Origin: Triatoma infestans
Lineage: Eukaryota > Arthropoda > Insecta > Hemiptera > Reduviidae
Direction of reading: 5' to 3'
Length of the DNA stretch: 64,000 nucleotides
NCBI GenBank assembly: GCA_011037195.1
Contig: JAAEAF010003322.1
Coordinates: 1-64,000 of the forward strand
The notes under the pieces are model-generated. The model was not told the DNA's origin. It saw nothing but the letters and a program-made list of their open reading frames with translations, and searched no databases. Positions 32,678-45,274 of the stretch are shown here, one piece after another. The first letter of the stretch is position 1. Every line of letters starts with the position of its first letter. Made by a program: the position numbers and the translations under genes.

Positions 32678-33534
32678 CGGGGTGTCCCGGTTATATGGAT
32701 AACGACTTTTTCTCGGACACTAAGATAGCTAAAAAAAAACCAAAAAAATACGTGTCCCCGTAGTTTTTTGTTAGAAATCCAAATTTAATTTGCAAATTTG
32801 TTTTGGTGCTTCCAGAAGCGAGATACAGGCACCAACTTCATTTTTTCAATTGGGGAGGTGTGGTTTTTTTATTTATGAAATAGATTCCTCTATTTTTTGA
32901 AACAAAAATTTACTTGAACGGTTTTTTTCTGTGAGTGATATTTTACAAGTTATGAATGAAAACCTGATTCTTATAAGAAATTTCAAAATGATATTATAAC
33001 GGTTTTTTGATTGAATAAGAAGAAAAGTACATTTATTATAAATTTCACCTCCTCAATTAATTACACACTCCACCATGCTTTTTTTCCTGCCAATTGTCTT
33101 ACGACCAAGCATAAGGGGGGGCCAGTTCGAGCAAGATCTGTAATTAATGAGAAGTAAAATTTATAATAAAATAGTACTTTCTTCTTATTCAATCAAAAAA
33201 CCGTTATAATATCATTTTGAAATTTCTTATAGGAATCATGTTTTCATTCATAACTTGTAAAATATCGCTCAAAGAAAAAAAACCGTTCAAGTAAAATTTT
33301 CTTACAAAAAATAGAGGAATCTATTTCTTAAATAAAAACCACACCTCCCCATTTGAAAAAATGAAGTTGTGGTAGGCCTGTAATCTCGCTATCCTTCGAA
33401 GCACCAAAACAAATTTGCAAATTCAATTTGGTTTTCTAATAAAAAACTACGGGGACACGTATTTTTTGTTTTTTTTCTAGCTATCTTAGTTTCCGATAAA
33501 AAGTCGTTATCCATATACCTTACGACACCCTGTG
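32678..33534. mobile_element. 857-bp near-perfect palindromic transposon
   Basis: Arms of ~386 and ~395 bp (32678-33063, 33140-33534) around a ~76-bp centre. Ends carry GGGTGTC / GACACCC, and TATA flanks both sides (32674-32677, 33535-33538), a TA or TATA target duplication. Both arms share GGATAACGACTTTTT, CGTGTCCCCGTAGTTTTT and ACCGTTATAATATCATTTTG or its complement. No transposase. The high arm identity implies recent origin or gene conversion. The superfamily may be Tc1/mariner-like by the TA target. Confidence 0.85.
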
Positions 33535-33624
33535 TATAAAACGGCCACATATCTGAATATATGCACTATTTCAATAATATCACGTAATATTATGTCCATT
33601 TTTAAATTGTCGGCCTATTATTTG

Positions 33625-34735
33625 CTCTTAATTCCAAGTAAGAGGAAGTATTGCGATTCTGCCAGATTTTCGGAATTGAGTTTTCACCAGAAATACAAAT
33701 TTCGGGGTCTCCTGAATACGAAAACAATGATTTTAGCGAATGTCTGTATTTGCGTATGTGAACAGTATATCTCAAAAACGAAAAGCCTTTTATAAGCTCA
33801 AATTTAGGCACTACCACCGCGCATCAAATATCAAGATTTCAGGCAAAATCCATCAAACGAAAATGCGGCTTTACTGAATGGTTTTTTTTTCTCAGTTTTT
33901 TTGTGATTTTCTGTGAAAACGGTTCATGTTACATGTAAACAACAAATACAAACAGCTACAACTTCTTTATTTTAAAACATTTCTCCAAAAAAAAATTCAT
34001 TTAAGGATACTTTTTGTGGAGAGGTGGGGTTAGGTTTTTCCATTAAATTACTATCTTAATTTATTACACAATTCTATCATGTAAATAATATTAATTAGAA
34101 TTAAATATGTTGAAAGTAATTCCAAGTTTTGAAGAAAATCGGATGACCGGAAATGCGTTTTTGTTGAAAAATATATTTTAGGTTTTCTACTATTTTCTCT
34201 AGAATGGCTACAAAGATTTTCTTGGAACTATAAGTGCTAACTACATAGGCCAGACTATGTACAACTTTTGTTTGAAACATTTCTCCTCAATTAAGGCATG
34301 CTTTTGACAGGAGTAGAGTTATGTTTCCTTTAATTACTATCTTAGTTGTTTATACAATTCACCCGTCTAAACAAAATTAATTAGAAATAAATAGATTAGC
34401 CGAAATGCCGAGTTTCAAGAAAATTAGTAATACACCACCCACCAACGAATTTCATTAAATTTGGTACACCAACTGTGATATAGAGATCTAGCACTTTTTT
34501 TTGAAACTTTTTCCGAGAAATTCAATTTAAAGAAGTTTTGGAGGACGAGATGATGTTAGGCTTCCCTCCAAAAAGTCATTTTATTTACTTTAGATTTTTC
34601 CATTGATATAAAACTGAAGAGAAACCTTTGGTGAAAATTATAAGGATGACAAAAAATATTGTCAATTCAAATTTTGTAAATTGCTGTCAGAGAAAGTTGA
34701 GTGTTTCATACCAGATTTCTTTTTTACTTTCTCTT
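33625..34735 (+). repeat. Repeat A copy, plus orientation, near full length
   Basis: Left end CCAAGTAAGAGGAAGTATTG at 33636; TTTTCACCAGAAATACAAAT; GACCGGAAATGCG at 34146; right end CAGAGAAAGTTGAGTGTTTC with CATACCAG at 34695-34715. Directly followed by a second copy. Confidence 0.85.
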
Positions 34736-35395
34736 ACTCCTAGTAAGAGGAAGTATTGTAATTGTGTCAAATTTTTCGATATCGAGTTTTCACCGAAATC
34801 TCCGTTTTGAGGTCCCCTGATTCAAAAAGTGGTTTTTTTTTTAGCAAATGGTCTGTGTGTGTGTGTTGTGTGTACGTTGTGGTCTGTAGAAGAGCATAGA
34901 AAGACGCATCAAAGCTGAAACTTGATATNNNNNNNNNNNNNNNNNNNNNNNNNNNNNNNNNNNNNNNNNNNNNNNCACTTTACTAAATGATTTTTTTTCA
35001 CTTTTTAGCGATTTTCTCAAAAACGGCTTCGACGATTTTCTTGAAACTTCCTATATAAATTACACATACAAAGATCTACAACTTTTATTTAGAAATTTTT
35101 CTGGAAAAATTTATTTAAGGGCACTTTTAGGGGAGGGGTGGGGTTATGTTTTTCTCTAAAGTGCTATCATAGTTGATTATACAATTCTATCATGCAAACA
35201 GAATTAATTAGAAATAAATAGATGGCTAAAATTCCTAGTTTCAAGAAAATTAGTGAACCGGAAGTGCGCTTTTACTGGACAGTATTTTTCAGTTTTTGAC
35301 GAATTTCATTAAATTTGTTACACAAACTATAAAATTTGTCAATTATAATTTTGAGAACTGGAGTAAGAGAAAGTTGTGTGTTTCACACCAGATTT
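34725..35395 (+). repeat. Repeat A copy with assembly gap
   Basis: Left end TACTTTCTCTTACTCCTAGT at 34725 and AAGAGGAAGTATTG, gap at 34929-34975, AACCGGAAGTGCGC at 35265, right end CTGGAGTAAGAGAAAGTTGT then TTTCACACCAG at 35392. This gives both termini in one copy. Confidence 0.88.
34929..34975. other. Assembly gap (47 N)
   Basis: Run of N within repeat A; the true length of the missing sequence is unknown. By comparison with other copies some of the (GT)n/second-module region is missing. Confidence 0.99.
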
Positions 35396-35859
35396 TTTTT
35401 TTTTCAATTAGAAATATAACTAATAATTTATCTAGGACAACATGGTTATTTTGAATGTTAAGGAACTAGTTGAATTTACAAAAGGAAGCATATTCATTAA
35501 ATGGAAATGATTTGAATTAATAAGGAGTGATGTGGCATGGTGACTTTGTTGACCTTCCAATATAGTTATTACCTGGGGCAAGTCATTGAAATTTTTAATA
35601 TTTCTAGAATTGCTTATATCCATCTCTAGTTGTACACACTGTAGAGTTTATTATATTATATAGTTATATTGCTTAAGGCGGGCACAATAGCCCTCATCTT
35701 CTGGCGCGCAAGAGGTACTAGGTTTCTAGCTGACAATATTCTCTTATTTAAATTTATTGTTGACAATATATTGTTGTTGTGTGTTATTATATTAATATGA
35801 ATTGTTAACCATAGTTGAAAATATGTAGGTAGCTTCACATTAAGAATATATTGCTTAAT
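35396..35859. other. AT-rich DNA, nothing recognised
   Basis: No gene; a short GC patch at 35670-35720. Confidence 0.35.
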
Positions 35860-36035
35860 TTCATGTTCTTTTTTTTTTTACTTAATTTTGCAACGTTTAG
35901 AAGAAGTACTATAGTCGTGTCGAATTTTCCCAATTTGAGTTTTTATCGGTCATTTGAAGATGAAAAAATTTTGCGGTCCTTTGAAGACGAAAAAAGTTTT
36001 CATAGATTGATTAGTGTGCGTGTGTGTCTACAGGT
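35860..36035 (+). repeat. Repeat A, left part, cut by LINE
   Basis: GAAGAAGTACTATAGTCGTG, TCGAATTTTCCCAATTTGAG and GTGTGCGTGTGTGTCTACAG match the repeat A left part; the right part resumes at about 37920. Confidence 0.65.
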
Positions 36036-36039
36036 GTAT

Positions 36040-37905
36040 TTATATGAATATGACGATTCCACTTCTACTTCATCAACACAGTACTCCTATAATAATACAT
36101 GCTCTATAAACTCCCTTACAATACCAAGCACATTAATTGAGGATAAACTAAAAACTCTTGTCATTAAAAAAAGGACCTGGAACCGATAATATTCTCCCTG
36201 CGTTCTTAAAGAATCTCTCAAACTCATAAATCCAAATTTTAACCAAACTATTCAATAGCTCTCTCTCAGTTCTGGTTTATACCCAACGTTGCCTTAAACT
36301 CAGCCATGTGATACCCATTTATGGTAGCAGAGGCTATAATTTCTAATTACAGACCAATTACCATTTAGAATTGTATAGCCAAAGTTTTTGAAAGTTGCGT
36401 TTTGAGTTTGATCTCACCTAGTTTCACACAAATAATAATTCTGAATCAACACGGATTTGTGAAAAGCAGAACTATTGCAACCAATCTCCTTGCTTTTCAG
36501 TCTTTTGTTCTCGATAATTTTTCTCTCGGTCATCAGGTAGACGTTGTTTATATGGATTTCAGTAAAGCTTTTGATAAAGTGAGTTTCCCACATCTCATTG
36601 AAAAACTCTTAGAGTACATGGAATAGGCGGTTCATTAATTGAATGGTTCGCATCTTATCTTGAACAAAGACCTCAATATGTAAAGCTAAAATCATACAAT
36701 CATTCATATATTACACAACATCTGGGATTCCTCAAGGCTTTCACTCAGGACCCTTTTTGTTTATTATATAAATAAATGATATAGATCTAGTCATAAATGA
36801 GAGTTTCTTTTTGCTCTATGCAGATGATCTCAAATTATTCAGAATGATTAATACTGACTGTTGTGCTCTGCAGTCTTCTCTAAATTCTGTATCTGCATGG
36901 TGCCAATGTAATATGATGTCCTTAAATTAAATATTAAAACATGTTTTGTCATGTCATAATAACAACAATAAAGATACCATAATTTTTTATTATACTATAA
37001 ATGGTAATATATTAGAAAGACGAAGCTCGATTAGTGAGCTTGGCGTGGTTTTTACTACAGATATGTCCTTTAACGAGAATATTAATATTATATGTCTTAA
37101 AGCCTACAGACTATTGGGTTTCATCTGGCGAACCACAAAAAACATTACAGATCATGGTATCATTAAGAATTTATACTGCCATCTTGTAGTACCAATATTG
37201 GAATATAAATCGGTTGTTTTGTCTACATTTTATTTTAGTGCGATCAATAAATTGGAAAGAATACAGAAAAAAATGCTGCGTATAGCTGGTAAACGATTGG
37301 GTTTCCAAGCTTCCGACATTCCATATGATGACCTTATAGAAATCTTGAAACTTCCTTCTCTTGAATCTCGTCGAGCAACAATTGACCAGTTATTTCTATT
37401 TAATCTTCTAAATAATCAAATAGATTCAACCACTCTGCTCAATAGAATTATATTTAACGTTCCGAAAGTCTCATTTAGAACAAAAAGCCTTTTTCATATT
37501 CCATATGCTAGAAGCGCAGTCTAGCTTTACAACAATCCTTTGTACAGAATTATGAGAAGAGTAAACAAATTTTCTTATGTCGACTTTCATTATGATAACT
37601 TCCACTCATTTAAACGGCAAATCAAACATATTTTATCAACCAGCAACACATAACGTAATTTAAATGTTACGTCTACCAAAGTTTCTATTTACGTTGACCT
37701 AATGTTGTATAAACATTTCATTTTATTAATATAAATAAGTGTATTATAAGTTTTATGTTTTGTAAATATTTATGTATATCTATTTTAGGTATATTTTATG
37801 AATATCTATTTTATATATATGTGAATATAAACAGCATTTATAAACATTGTATAAAGGTTTAACTGCCCGTATAAATAAATAAATAAATAAATAAATAAAT
37901 GTTTA
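36040..37905 (+). mobile_element. 5'-truncated LINE (Jockey/CR1-like) with (AAAT)n tail
   Basis: RT-containing fragment ending in a short tandem AAAT tail at about 37872-37900, the usual 3' end of such LINEs. Inserted in repeat A, whose parts flank it. Confidence 0.85.
36170..37640 (+). pseudogene. Reverse transcriptase of the LINE at 36040-37905
   Basis: In order: a GPGTDNIP block (~36172, partly broken), NYRPIT-like (~36345), LNQHGFVKSRTIATNLL (~36435), VYMDFSKAFDKV (~36547), GIPQG-like (~36725), YADDLK (36817-36834, catalytic YADD intact), then thumb and C-terminal parts with YRLLGFIWR (~37110), LEYKSVV (~37200) and KLERIQKKMLRIAG (~37250). The protein ends about 37640. At least four frame breaks separate the 74- and 192-codon open stretches. 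It would have made the element's cDNA; now inactive. Confidence 0.88.
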
Positions 37906-37909
37906 TGAT

Positions 37910-38600
37910 ATATACACATAATATGTGAACAATTATCTGAAAATCAAAACAATTTAAAATTGATAATATCGATAAGAAAATCGATTAACCGGAAATGCAA
38001 ATTTACTGAATTAATTTTTTTTTTTTTAGCTTTTTCGGTATGAGGCCTTGTGCGACCTTCGTAGCTGCCCTTATTTAGTGGTCATACTTATCGCGGTGCC
38101 TGCCTTTTGATGTGAGAATTGATGAAAAGGCTTTGTTGTTTGTTTGGTTGACCGCGGCTGTCGGCGGCCAACAGTGTTACTGTTTTCACCCTTTGTTGAT
38201 AGCAGCTGGCTGGAACCACTAGTTGTAATTTATTATTTCTTTGGTGTACTTTGCCGAAGTCAATGACTTTGCCATGTCATTACAGCTGCAACGATTTTCT
38301 AGAAATTTGGAATGCTATGTTGCCACATATTTGATATCTGTTATTTAATATCAGATATCCCTCCCAAAAAATTGATTTTAGAAGTTTCTTAGTATGTAAT
38401 CTGTGATAGGCTTAACTCTAAACCACAGTTTAAGTTTGGGGGAGGGGAATGAACGAGGTACTTGCGCTGGAGTTCTGTCATTTACTCAAATTTAGATAAC
38501 AATATGTACCTAAGAATAAGAACATCAGTGAAGTTTCCCCATTTATGACTATACGTATCAATAATGGAAAATAAATATTCACTGAACGTTCCAAGCTTGA
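37910..38600 (+). repeat. Repeat A, right part, carrying an unrelated GC-rich insert
   Basis: TTAACCGGAAATGCAAATTT at 37984; the module core resumes as GCAACGATTTTCTAGAAATT at 38287. The stretch 38040-38286 is not repeat A. Confidence 0.6.
38040..38286. other. GC-richer insert of unknown origin
   Basis: About 247 bp (CGACCTTCGTAGCTGCCC, GACCGCGGCTGTCGGCGGCC) interrupts the repeat A core. No ORF, Pol III boxes or clear inverted ends seen. Confidence 0.45.
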
Positions 38601-38952
38601 AGAAAACTTGTCAAGTTAGTTTAAATTTTTTTCTTTTTACAAAACTTATACATTTACATTATACTAATATAGTGTTAGTTTACTAATATAGTTGTTGATT
38701 TTAATGGCATAAATTTTATCTCAATGTGATTGACCATTTTGTGTCTTGCCGTCTATTAGTATCCAGTAAAAACTTTTTACGTCACTTTCAGTTTTATACT
38801 AACTCCAGGATTCCAAGAATTGCCTTTTTCAAATAAAAGTGATAAGATTTTTTTCATATAGTTGCAGATTTTATGGCTGTTGAAATGTATTAGGAGTGAT
38901 GTGTGTTGGAGTAGCTTGTGGCTTGAGCGTTTTTGTAAAGGGCTTGTTGTTG

Positions 38953-38954
<2 letters not shown>

Positions 38955-38984
<30 letters not shown>
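38955..38984 (+). repeat. (GT)n microsatellite
   Basis: About 15 GT units, followed by TATATATG. Confidence 0.95.
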
Positions 38985-38992
<8 letters not shown>

Positions 38993-39189
38993 TTAAGATA
39001 AATAAATGTATTGGATATAGAGAATAAGAACCCCTTTTAAATAAATAATTTAACTATATATTAAATTAGTAATTTTACAAGGTAATTATTAATTTTGAAT
39101 CTTGTATTAACTTATGAATGCAAGGAAACAAATAACTAGTAGTTAGATAGTTCGAAACTCAAATGTTAACACCATAATGTTTTTGAGAA

Positions 39190-39750
39190 AATTCCATAAA
39201 ACCGAAAAAAAACAACAAAAAAACTATTCTCAAAAATCGCACTTCCGATTAACCGATTTTTTCTTCAAATTTGGAAACACTATGATAGCGCTTTCAATGG
39301 GTATTATTAATATTATGTTGGTGGTAAAAACCATGTATTGATACCAAAAATGGTATTTTCTTGGAAAGCATAACGCTACTGTTCCTTCAGAACCCCCTAA
39401 AAATCAGTTTTCTGTAGGAAAATGTTTTAAATAATGGTGGTAGGTATTTATGTGTGTCACATTTTTGGTTGATGGATTTTGCCGGAAATCTTTGCGTCTG
39501 ATGCGATGGTAGACTATCTTAAACGGAATGTCAAGTTTGAGCTTACTACAACTTTTTCATTTTGGAGATATTCTTTTCACACGCATATATACACACACAG
39601 ATACACACATATTCGCTAAAAACTTTTTTTTTCCGTTTTCTGGGGACCCTAAAACATGTATTTCCGGTTAGAAGCTCAATTTCGAAAATTTGGCACTATC
39701 GCAAATTTGGCACTATCGCAATCCTTTCTCTTACTAGGAAAGTAAAAATA
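39190..39750 (-). repeat. Repeat A copy, minus orientation
   Basis: GCACTTCCGATTAACCGATT at 39239; CCGGTTAGAAGCTCAATTTC and CTTTCTCTTACTAGGAAAG at the left terminus. A 19-bp tandem duplication (ATTTGGCACTATCGCAA) lies at 39686-39722. Confidence 0.8.
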
Positions 39751-40309
39751 ATAACATAAAATAACCATATTTTAAAGATTCATACTAATGAAGAGCAATG
39801 AAAACGTATGACAAAGGATTTCAAGGTTTTATTAAACAAAACAAAAATAATACTAACACAATCACAAGGTTGTGTTCATATTAGTTTTATAAACTCATAA
39901 ATAATACAGATTAATGACATTGCATTTTATGGTTAGTAAGAAAAAAATATTTTACTATACTTGTGTTTTTATTATTTAAATCAGCAATAAATCTGTTTAC
40001 ATAATTTTTTTTTTTTAAATATAGGACAGAGCATGGTTTCTTTCAGACATTGTTTATATATTTTCTGAATTAAAAAATATAGAAATCCGAAATGAAACGA
40101 AGAATTACTTTTTTTTTCAATTTCACACGATACTGATTGACAGATTTTTATCAATTTGGGAATTTTTACTAATCGCTTAGTTACTCTTAATTTTATAAAG
40201 ATGGTAGGCAGTATCGTACACCGTTTGGAGATGACCAGGGCCGGCTCTGCCGGCGGTGCACCGGCAACTTTTGAGGGCGGCCAAAATGAAAGTGAAAAAA
40301 TAAAATAAA

Positions 40310-41155
40310 AAAATCTGGTGTGAAATACTCAAACAACTTTCTCTTATTCCAGTTCTCAAAATTAAAATTGACAAATTTTATAGTTTGTGTAGCAAATTTA
40401 ACGAAATTCGTTCGAAAACTGTAAAAACTGTTAGTATAAGCGCACTTCCGGTTTACTAAGTTTCTTAAAACTCGGAATTTTGGCCATCTATTTATTTCTA
40501 ATTAATTTTGTTTGGATGATAGAATTGTATAATCAACTATGATAGCATTTTAGAGAAAATCATAACCCCACTCCTAACCTAAAAGTGCCCTTAAATAAAT
40601 TTTCCCAGAGAAATGTTTTAAATAAAAGTTGTAGATCATTGCATGTTTAGTTTATATACGAAGTTTCAAAAAAATCGACGCAGCCATTTTTTAGAAAATT
40701 GCTATAAAGAGAATAAATCATTTAGTAAAGTGGTAAAGTAAACGCACTTCCGGTTATCCGATTATTTTCAAACTCGCAATTGCAACAACATATTTAATTC
40801 TAATTAACATTATTTAGATGACAGAATTGTCTTATAAACTGAAATAGCGTTTAGGTGGAAACCTGTCCCCTCCCCTCCCTCAAAAGTGCATTTTCCTGGA
40901 GAAATGTTTCAAATAAAAGTTGTAACTCCTTGTATTTGTACTTGATACACTAAGTTTCAAGAAAATCGTTGGAGCCATTTTTGTGAAAATCGCAAAAAGT
41001 AAAAAATCCAACTGGTAAAGTGGTACTTCCGGTTGAGGATGTTGACCATTTGCTAAAAACCACTTTTTTTGACTCAGGGGACCTCAAAACGGATATTTCC
41101 GGAGAAAACTCGATATCGAAAATTTGACACGATTACATAGTAAGAGAAAGTAAAA
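40310..41155 (-). repeat. Repeat A copy, minus orientation, three modules
   Basis: CTGGTGTGAAATACTCAAAC at 40315; ACTTCCGG at about 40444, 40747 and 41029 (spacing ~303 and ~282); ends GATTACATAGTAAGAGAAAG. Confidence 0.88.
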
Positions 41156-42187
41156 ATAAAAAATAAATATAATAATTTCATAGTAATAATTTCCAATAAA
41201 GTTGTAATTAACTGAACCTTCTCTTTGAGTAACAGTCAGTGACTGCCGCCATACTGTAATCTATAGAAATTTTCAATTGTTTTCAAGCATGTATGTAAGG
41301 AAAGTTGATTTTGCTCAATGTCAGTGACTGTTACATTGATATAAGGTTTTTTTAACTTCAAGTTTTTGTTTATTGGCGGGACTTGCCTTGATTTCTATTG
41401 AACGGTCGGAAATTAGACTACGCAGAACTAATTTCTAATTTTGGAAATATGAAAGCTAGGAAAGTGAATCTTTAATCGGTATATACTAAAACTAATGTTA
41501 AATTATAATTAAAATAATGTGAAAATCGTGCTAAAACTATAACGTATACATTTTGTAGTTTATGTGGAATTCAAAACGGTTTACCGTTGTACAAGTGAAT
41601 CTCATGCTATGCATGCAAATAATAACATACATATAAGTACATTTGATTTAATTGTCGTAATTGATGAAGTCAGTGATTTATTTTGTGACTATATACAGTA
41701 TTTTAATCACCTAAACAATGAATTCTTTATTAATGGTACAATATATAAAATTAATAGTCATGAAAGTAATGTTGAATATAATGGATTTTAAAATTTCTAA
41801 GGTTAATTTGAGGTTTCTGCTATTGGCGGCAGGTAATGGATTGCACGAGCTGGCCTCGGAAATGACACTCCAGAGGGAATCTTAAGGTCACAGCTCCCCC
41901 GTTACAAAAATCACTTTCCCGGAAAAAAAAAACAAACAAAAGCGATAAGGGTAAATATGTGTAGAGAGTTTACAAAGTGTAAAGTTATTTAGGTGGTACT
42001 GTTTTTCAAATAAACATAAGGCACATTCAGTAAAGACATTATTCTACCTATAATATCGGACCGCCTGGAGACAATCTATACACAATAAATCGAGTTTCAG
42101 TTTTACACATTTCATTCGTCACAGACCATTCTTTAAAACCAGTTTTTTTTTCTCTTATTCAGGAATCAACAAAACATATTTTTCATT
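41156..42187. other. Unassigned DNA
   Basis: AT-rich with GC-richer 41820-41900. The 75-codon frame at 41564-41791 has no recognisable motif. Confidence 0.35.
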
Positions 42188-42830
42188 AAAAAAAAAGTCT
42201 GGTGTAAAACACTCACACAACTTTCTCTTACTCCAGTTTTCAAAATTAAAATTGATAAATTTTATAGTTAGTGTACCCACATTTAAAAATTCGTCGGAAT
42301 TCGTCGAAAACTGAAAAGCTATTGTATAAAAGCGCACTTCCGGTTTACTAATTTTCTTGAAACTCGAAATTTTGGCCATCTATTTATTTTTAATTCAATT
42401 TTGAATTCAATTAATTTTAATTAATTTTGAATTTAATTTTAATTCAATATTTTTTATTCGATTAAGCCATCCAATTTTGTTTGGATGGTTGAATTGTATA
42501 ATCAACTATGATAGCCTTTAGAAATAAACATAACCCTTCCCCTCCCCCCAAAACCCCCTTAAATGACATTATCAGGGGAAATGTTTCAAATAACAGTTGT
42601 AGCTCTTTATATGTATAGTACACATTACTACTTTAAAGAAAATCGGTGGAGCCGTTTTCGAGAAAATACTAGAAAACTAAAAAATACATTTCAGTAAAAA
42701 CGCACTTCCGCTAAAAACCACTTTTTTAGACTCAGGGGATCTCAAAACAGATATTTCCGGTGAAAACTCGATATGGAAAATTTGAAACGATTACAATACT
42801 TCCTCTTACTAGGAGTAAGAGAAAGTAATA
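42188..42830 (-). repeat. Repeat A copy with local expansion
   Basis: CTGGTGTAAAACACTCACAC at 42199; ACTTCCGG at 42344; around 42385-42465 AATTCAATTTTGAATT strings are repeated, expanding the usual AATTAATTTTG element. Confidence 0.85.
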
Positions 42831-43470
42831 AATTACGAGTATTTTAGCAAACATCGCCATGCCTCTTCCAAAAACAAAACTAAATAAAAATAAGAGAAAG
42901 TTAAAATATTCTCACAAGTTGGTGCTGTCCCAATTTCTTTTTATCAGAAATCTTACGGGCCTATCAAGCCGAAAACATTTTCACTGAAATCCTGAATATT
43001 ACAAGCATATAATGCAAACATCTAAATGTAGAATAGAATAGAAACAGATGTTTATTTATACGAAAAGAAATTAGGTAATCATCTTTTAAGACAAGACAAT
43101 GGTCTGTGACCGTCTGTCGAGTTGAGATGTACCACATAATCAATTTTACTTTTTGTAAACAAAGTAAATAATACTGTTAGTATTTAACTATAAAATTATT
43201 GAAATTAGAGGGAATACGTAGATTTGTTAATGTAAATAGAACTGAAAATAAACCATCCAAATGTAAACAAAATATTTCTAACGTTATATAATATTAAGTA
43301 AAAGGAAACACTAACTGAAATTGAATTCGTTTACTAATTTGTTTTCTATAATATAATATACTAAGTAAAATTGTATACAATATCCCAGCAGACCATTTCT
43401 CCATTTAATATTACCCAAATAAGTTTCTTTAAGGTATCAATATCTAAATTCAGTTATTACTGGGCATTTA
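42831..43470. other. AT-rich DNA, nothing recognised
   Basis: No gene or named repeat. Confidence 0.35.
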
Positions 43471-44373
43471 CGAGGTCTCATTCAATAAGTAACGAGACAA
43501 ATCGACGTAGCTCAGAAACGGTTTGTTTAATCAATACAGTAGTTTCAGTGCGTCAAGTTGGCATCGCTGTACTTAGTGCTTCATCAGCTGTACGAGAGTA
43601 TTTGGTAAGCATAACCTCAAATGTTTTCAGTTAACAATGGTGAGTCCGCTCGAGCATTGCACGTCGGAAGAACAACGTTCAGTGATTAGATCAGTTTTTA
43701 GTTGCAGAGGGTATCAAAGGTAGTGAAATCCAAGAGATAATGTTGAAAGTGTACGGGAATAATTGTTTGAACGTTTACAAATGGGTAGAACAGTTTAAAA
43801 CTGGCCGTACAAGTGTCTGTGACGAACAACGAAGTGAACGACCGGTTGATGTTGCAACTTCCTCCCTGGAATCTTACATTAACACGTTAATTCAGGACAA
43901 CAGGCGTATTACTGTTGAAGTGATAGCTGAAGAAGTGCACACGAGTGTTGGTACTATTCATAACATTATTCAGAATAAGCTGCAGTACCAAGAAAACTTG
44001 TACGTGATGGGTTCCAACACAACTCACGGTCGCCCACAAAGAAACACTTCAAAAAATGGGGTGGGATATCCTTCCACATACCTACTACAACCCTGACCTC
44101 GCCCCATCGGACTTCCATTTGTTTAGACTACTTAAAGAGGCTCTACGTGGGAAACGTTTTCATCCAATGAAGAAGTTAAAAATCAGGTGCAAAGGTGGCT
44201 TCGAGATCAACCCAAAGAATTTTATGTCAGTGGCATACACAAATTAGAAGAACGATTGGACAAGTGTATAAATGTTGCTAGGGACTATGTTGAAACGTAG
44301 CCAAAGTTTTGTATTGATTAAATAAATCATTTCTGAGCTACAGCGATTTGTCTCGTTACTTATTGAATGACCC
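43471..44373 (+). mobile_element. mariner-family element with internal deletion
   Basis: Inverted ends share TCATTCAATAAGTAACGAGA with CAAATCG, continuing to AGCTCAGAAA; TA flanks both ends (43469-43470, 44374-44375). At 903 bp it is shorter than the usual ~1.3 kb. Confidence 0.9.
43637..44300 (+). pseudogene. mariner transposase, catalytic core deleted
   Basis: Starts ATG at 43637; EEQRSVIR then a frameshift to LVAEGIKGSEIQEI and YGNNCLNVYKWVEQFKTGRT, the N-terminal helix-turn-helix DNA-binding part, on to RITVEVIAEEVHTSVGTIHN (second HTH). The next ~130 codons, with the first two catalytic Asp, are missing. It resumes at PDLAPSDFHLF (third Asp, D34D type) and LKEALRGKRFH, with another frame change before KLEERLDKCINVA. 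TAG at 44298. A protein of this kind could still bind the ends but not cut. Confidence 0.9.
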
Positions 44374-44794
44374 TAGTATCTAAAAACTGTATGTATTACA
44401 GTTTCATCTTCATTTTTATTAAACAAGTTGATATGCTGCGTACTTTCGAAGGTTTAAAATTTAAATTCAACATTCGTGCTCTAAAAATTACATCTTTTTT
44501 TATTGAACTAATTTTATTAGAAATATAATGATTTTTGATGTTGTAATTAAGTTGTTTTATAAATTGGGTGAAATAGTCAAGCATCAAACTGATTTTTAAG
44601 AGTTAAAAGAGTAAAATTTATTTTTTAGGTCTTGTAGAACAAGAAATCAATCTTTTTGGTTAAATTTTCCCTACTATTTATTATATCTAATAAATTCTGG
44701 CCATCTACCGACATTTTCTCCCATTCCTTAGCGCCATCCAATATTATTATGTAACATTTCCTTAGAGTTCATAAAAGTAAGTATATTATTATTT

Positions 44795-45065
44795 TTTTTT
44801 GCGCATCGACTGCCTTGGCCATTAGCGCCCCGTATATATTATCTCTCTCTATATCCGTGGCCACACGATCTGGGATGGCACATGTTTATCGTACTTTGCG
44901 TCCACATTACTATGCTCAGCAAGGTGAGGTGTAGCCCAAGGTCATACTCTCCACAAAGTGATACTCTTCACACGTCCCCTCTTATATCATCAAGCCAGTC
45001 GACGAGGAAGAGTGTGGAATATTGTTTGTGCCATCCCTTTATCTTACAAGAGTTTGTACATTTAG
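44795..45065 (-). repeat. SINE-like repeat with hairpin tail, head not recognised
   Basis: The minus-strand end GGCGCTAATGGCCAAGGCAG ...ATGCGC followed by A-rich DNA resembles the type-2 S1 tail. The rest is GC-richer than its surroundings, without clear A/B boxes. Confidence 0.4.
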
Positions 45066-45274
45066 GCAAAACCAAAAGCATTTTTATAATTATTAATTGA
45101 ATTATATATCCATATTGCCAGCAAAATGATTAATTGGTTTTGTAACTTATTCTAAGGGGGCTATTTAATGGTCAAGCAGCTAATTGAGCGTGCAGTATTT
45201 TTAACAAATGTTCCTACACACCCTATAGAGTATTAATCCTAAAATTAACTACCTAAACCTAATGGGGTTTGAAA

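Noticed and set aside
41564..41791. 75-codon frame as a gene
   Set aside because: No motif, no promoter or splice signals, and AT-driven composition.
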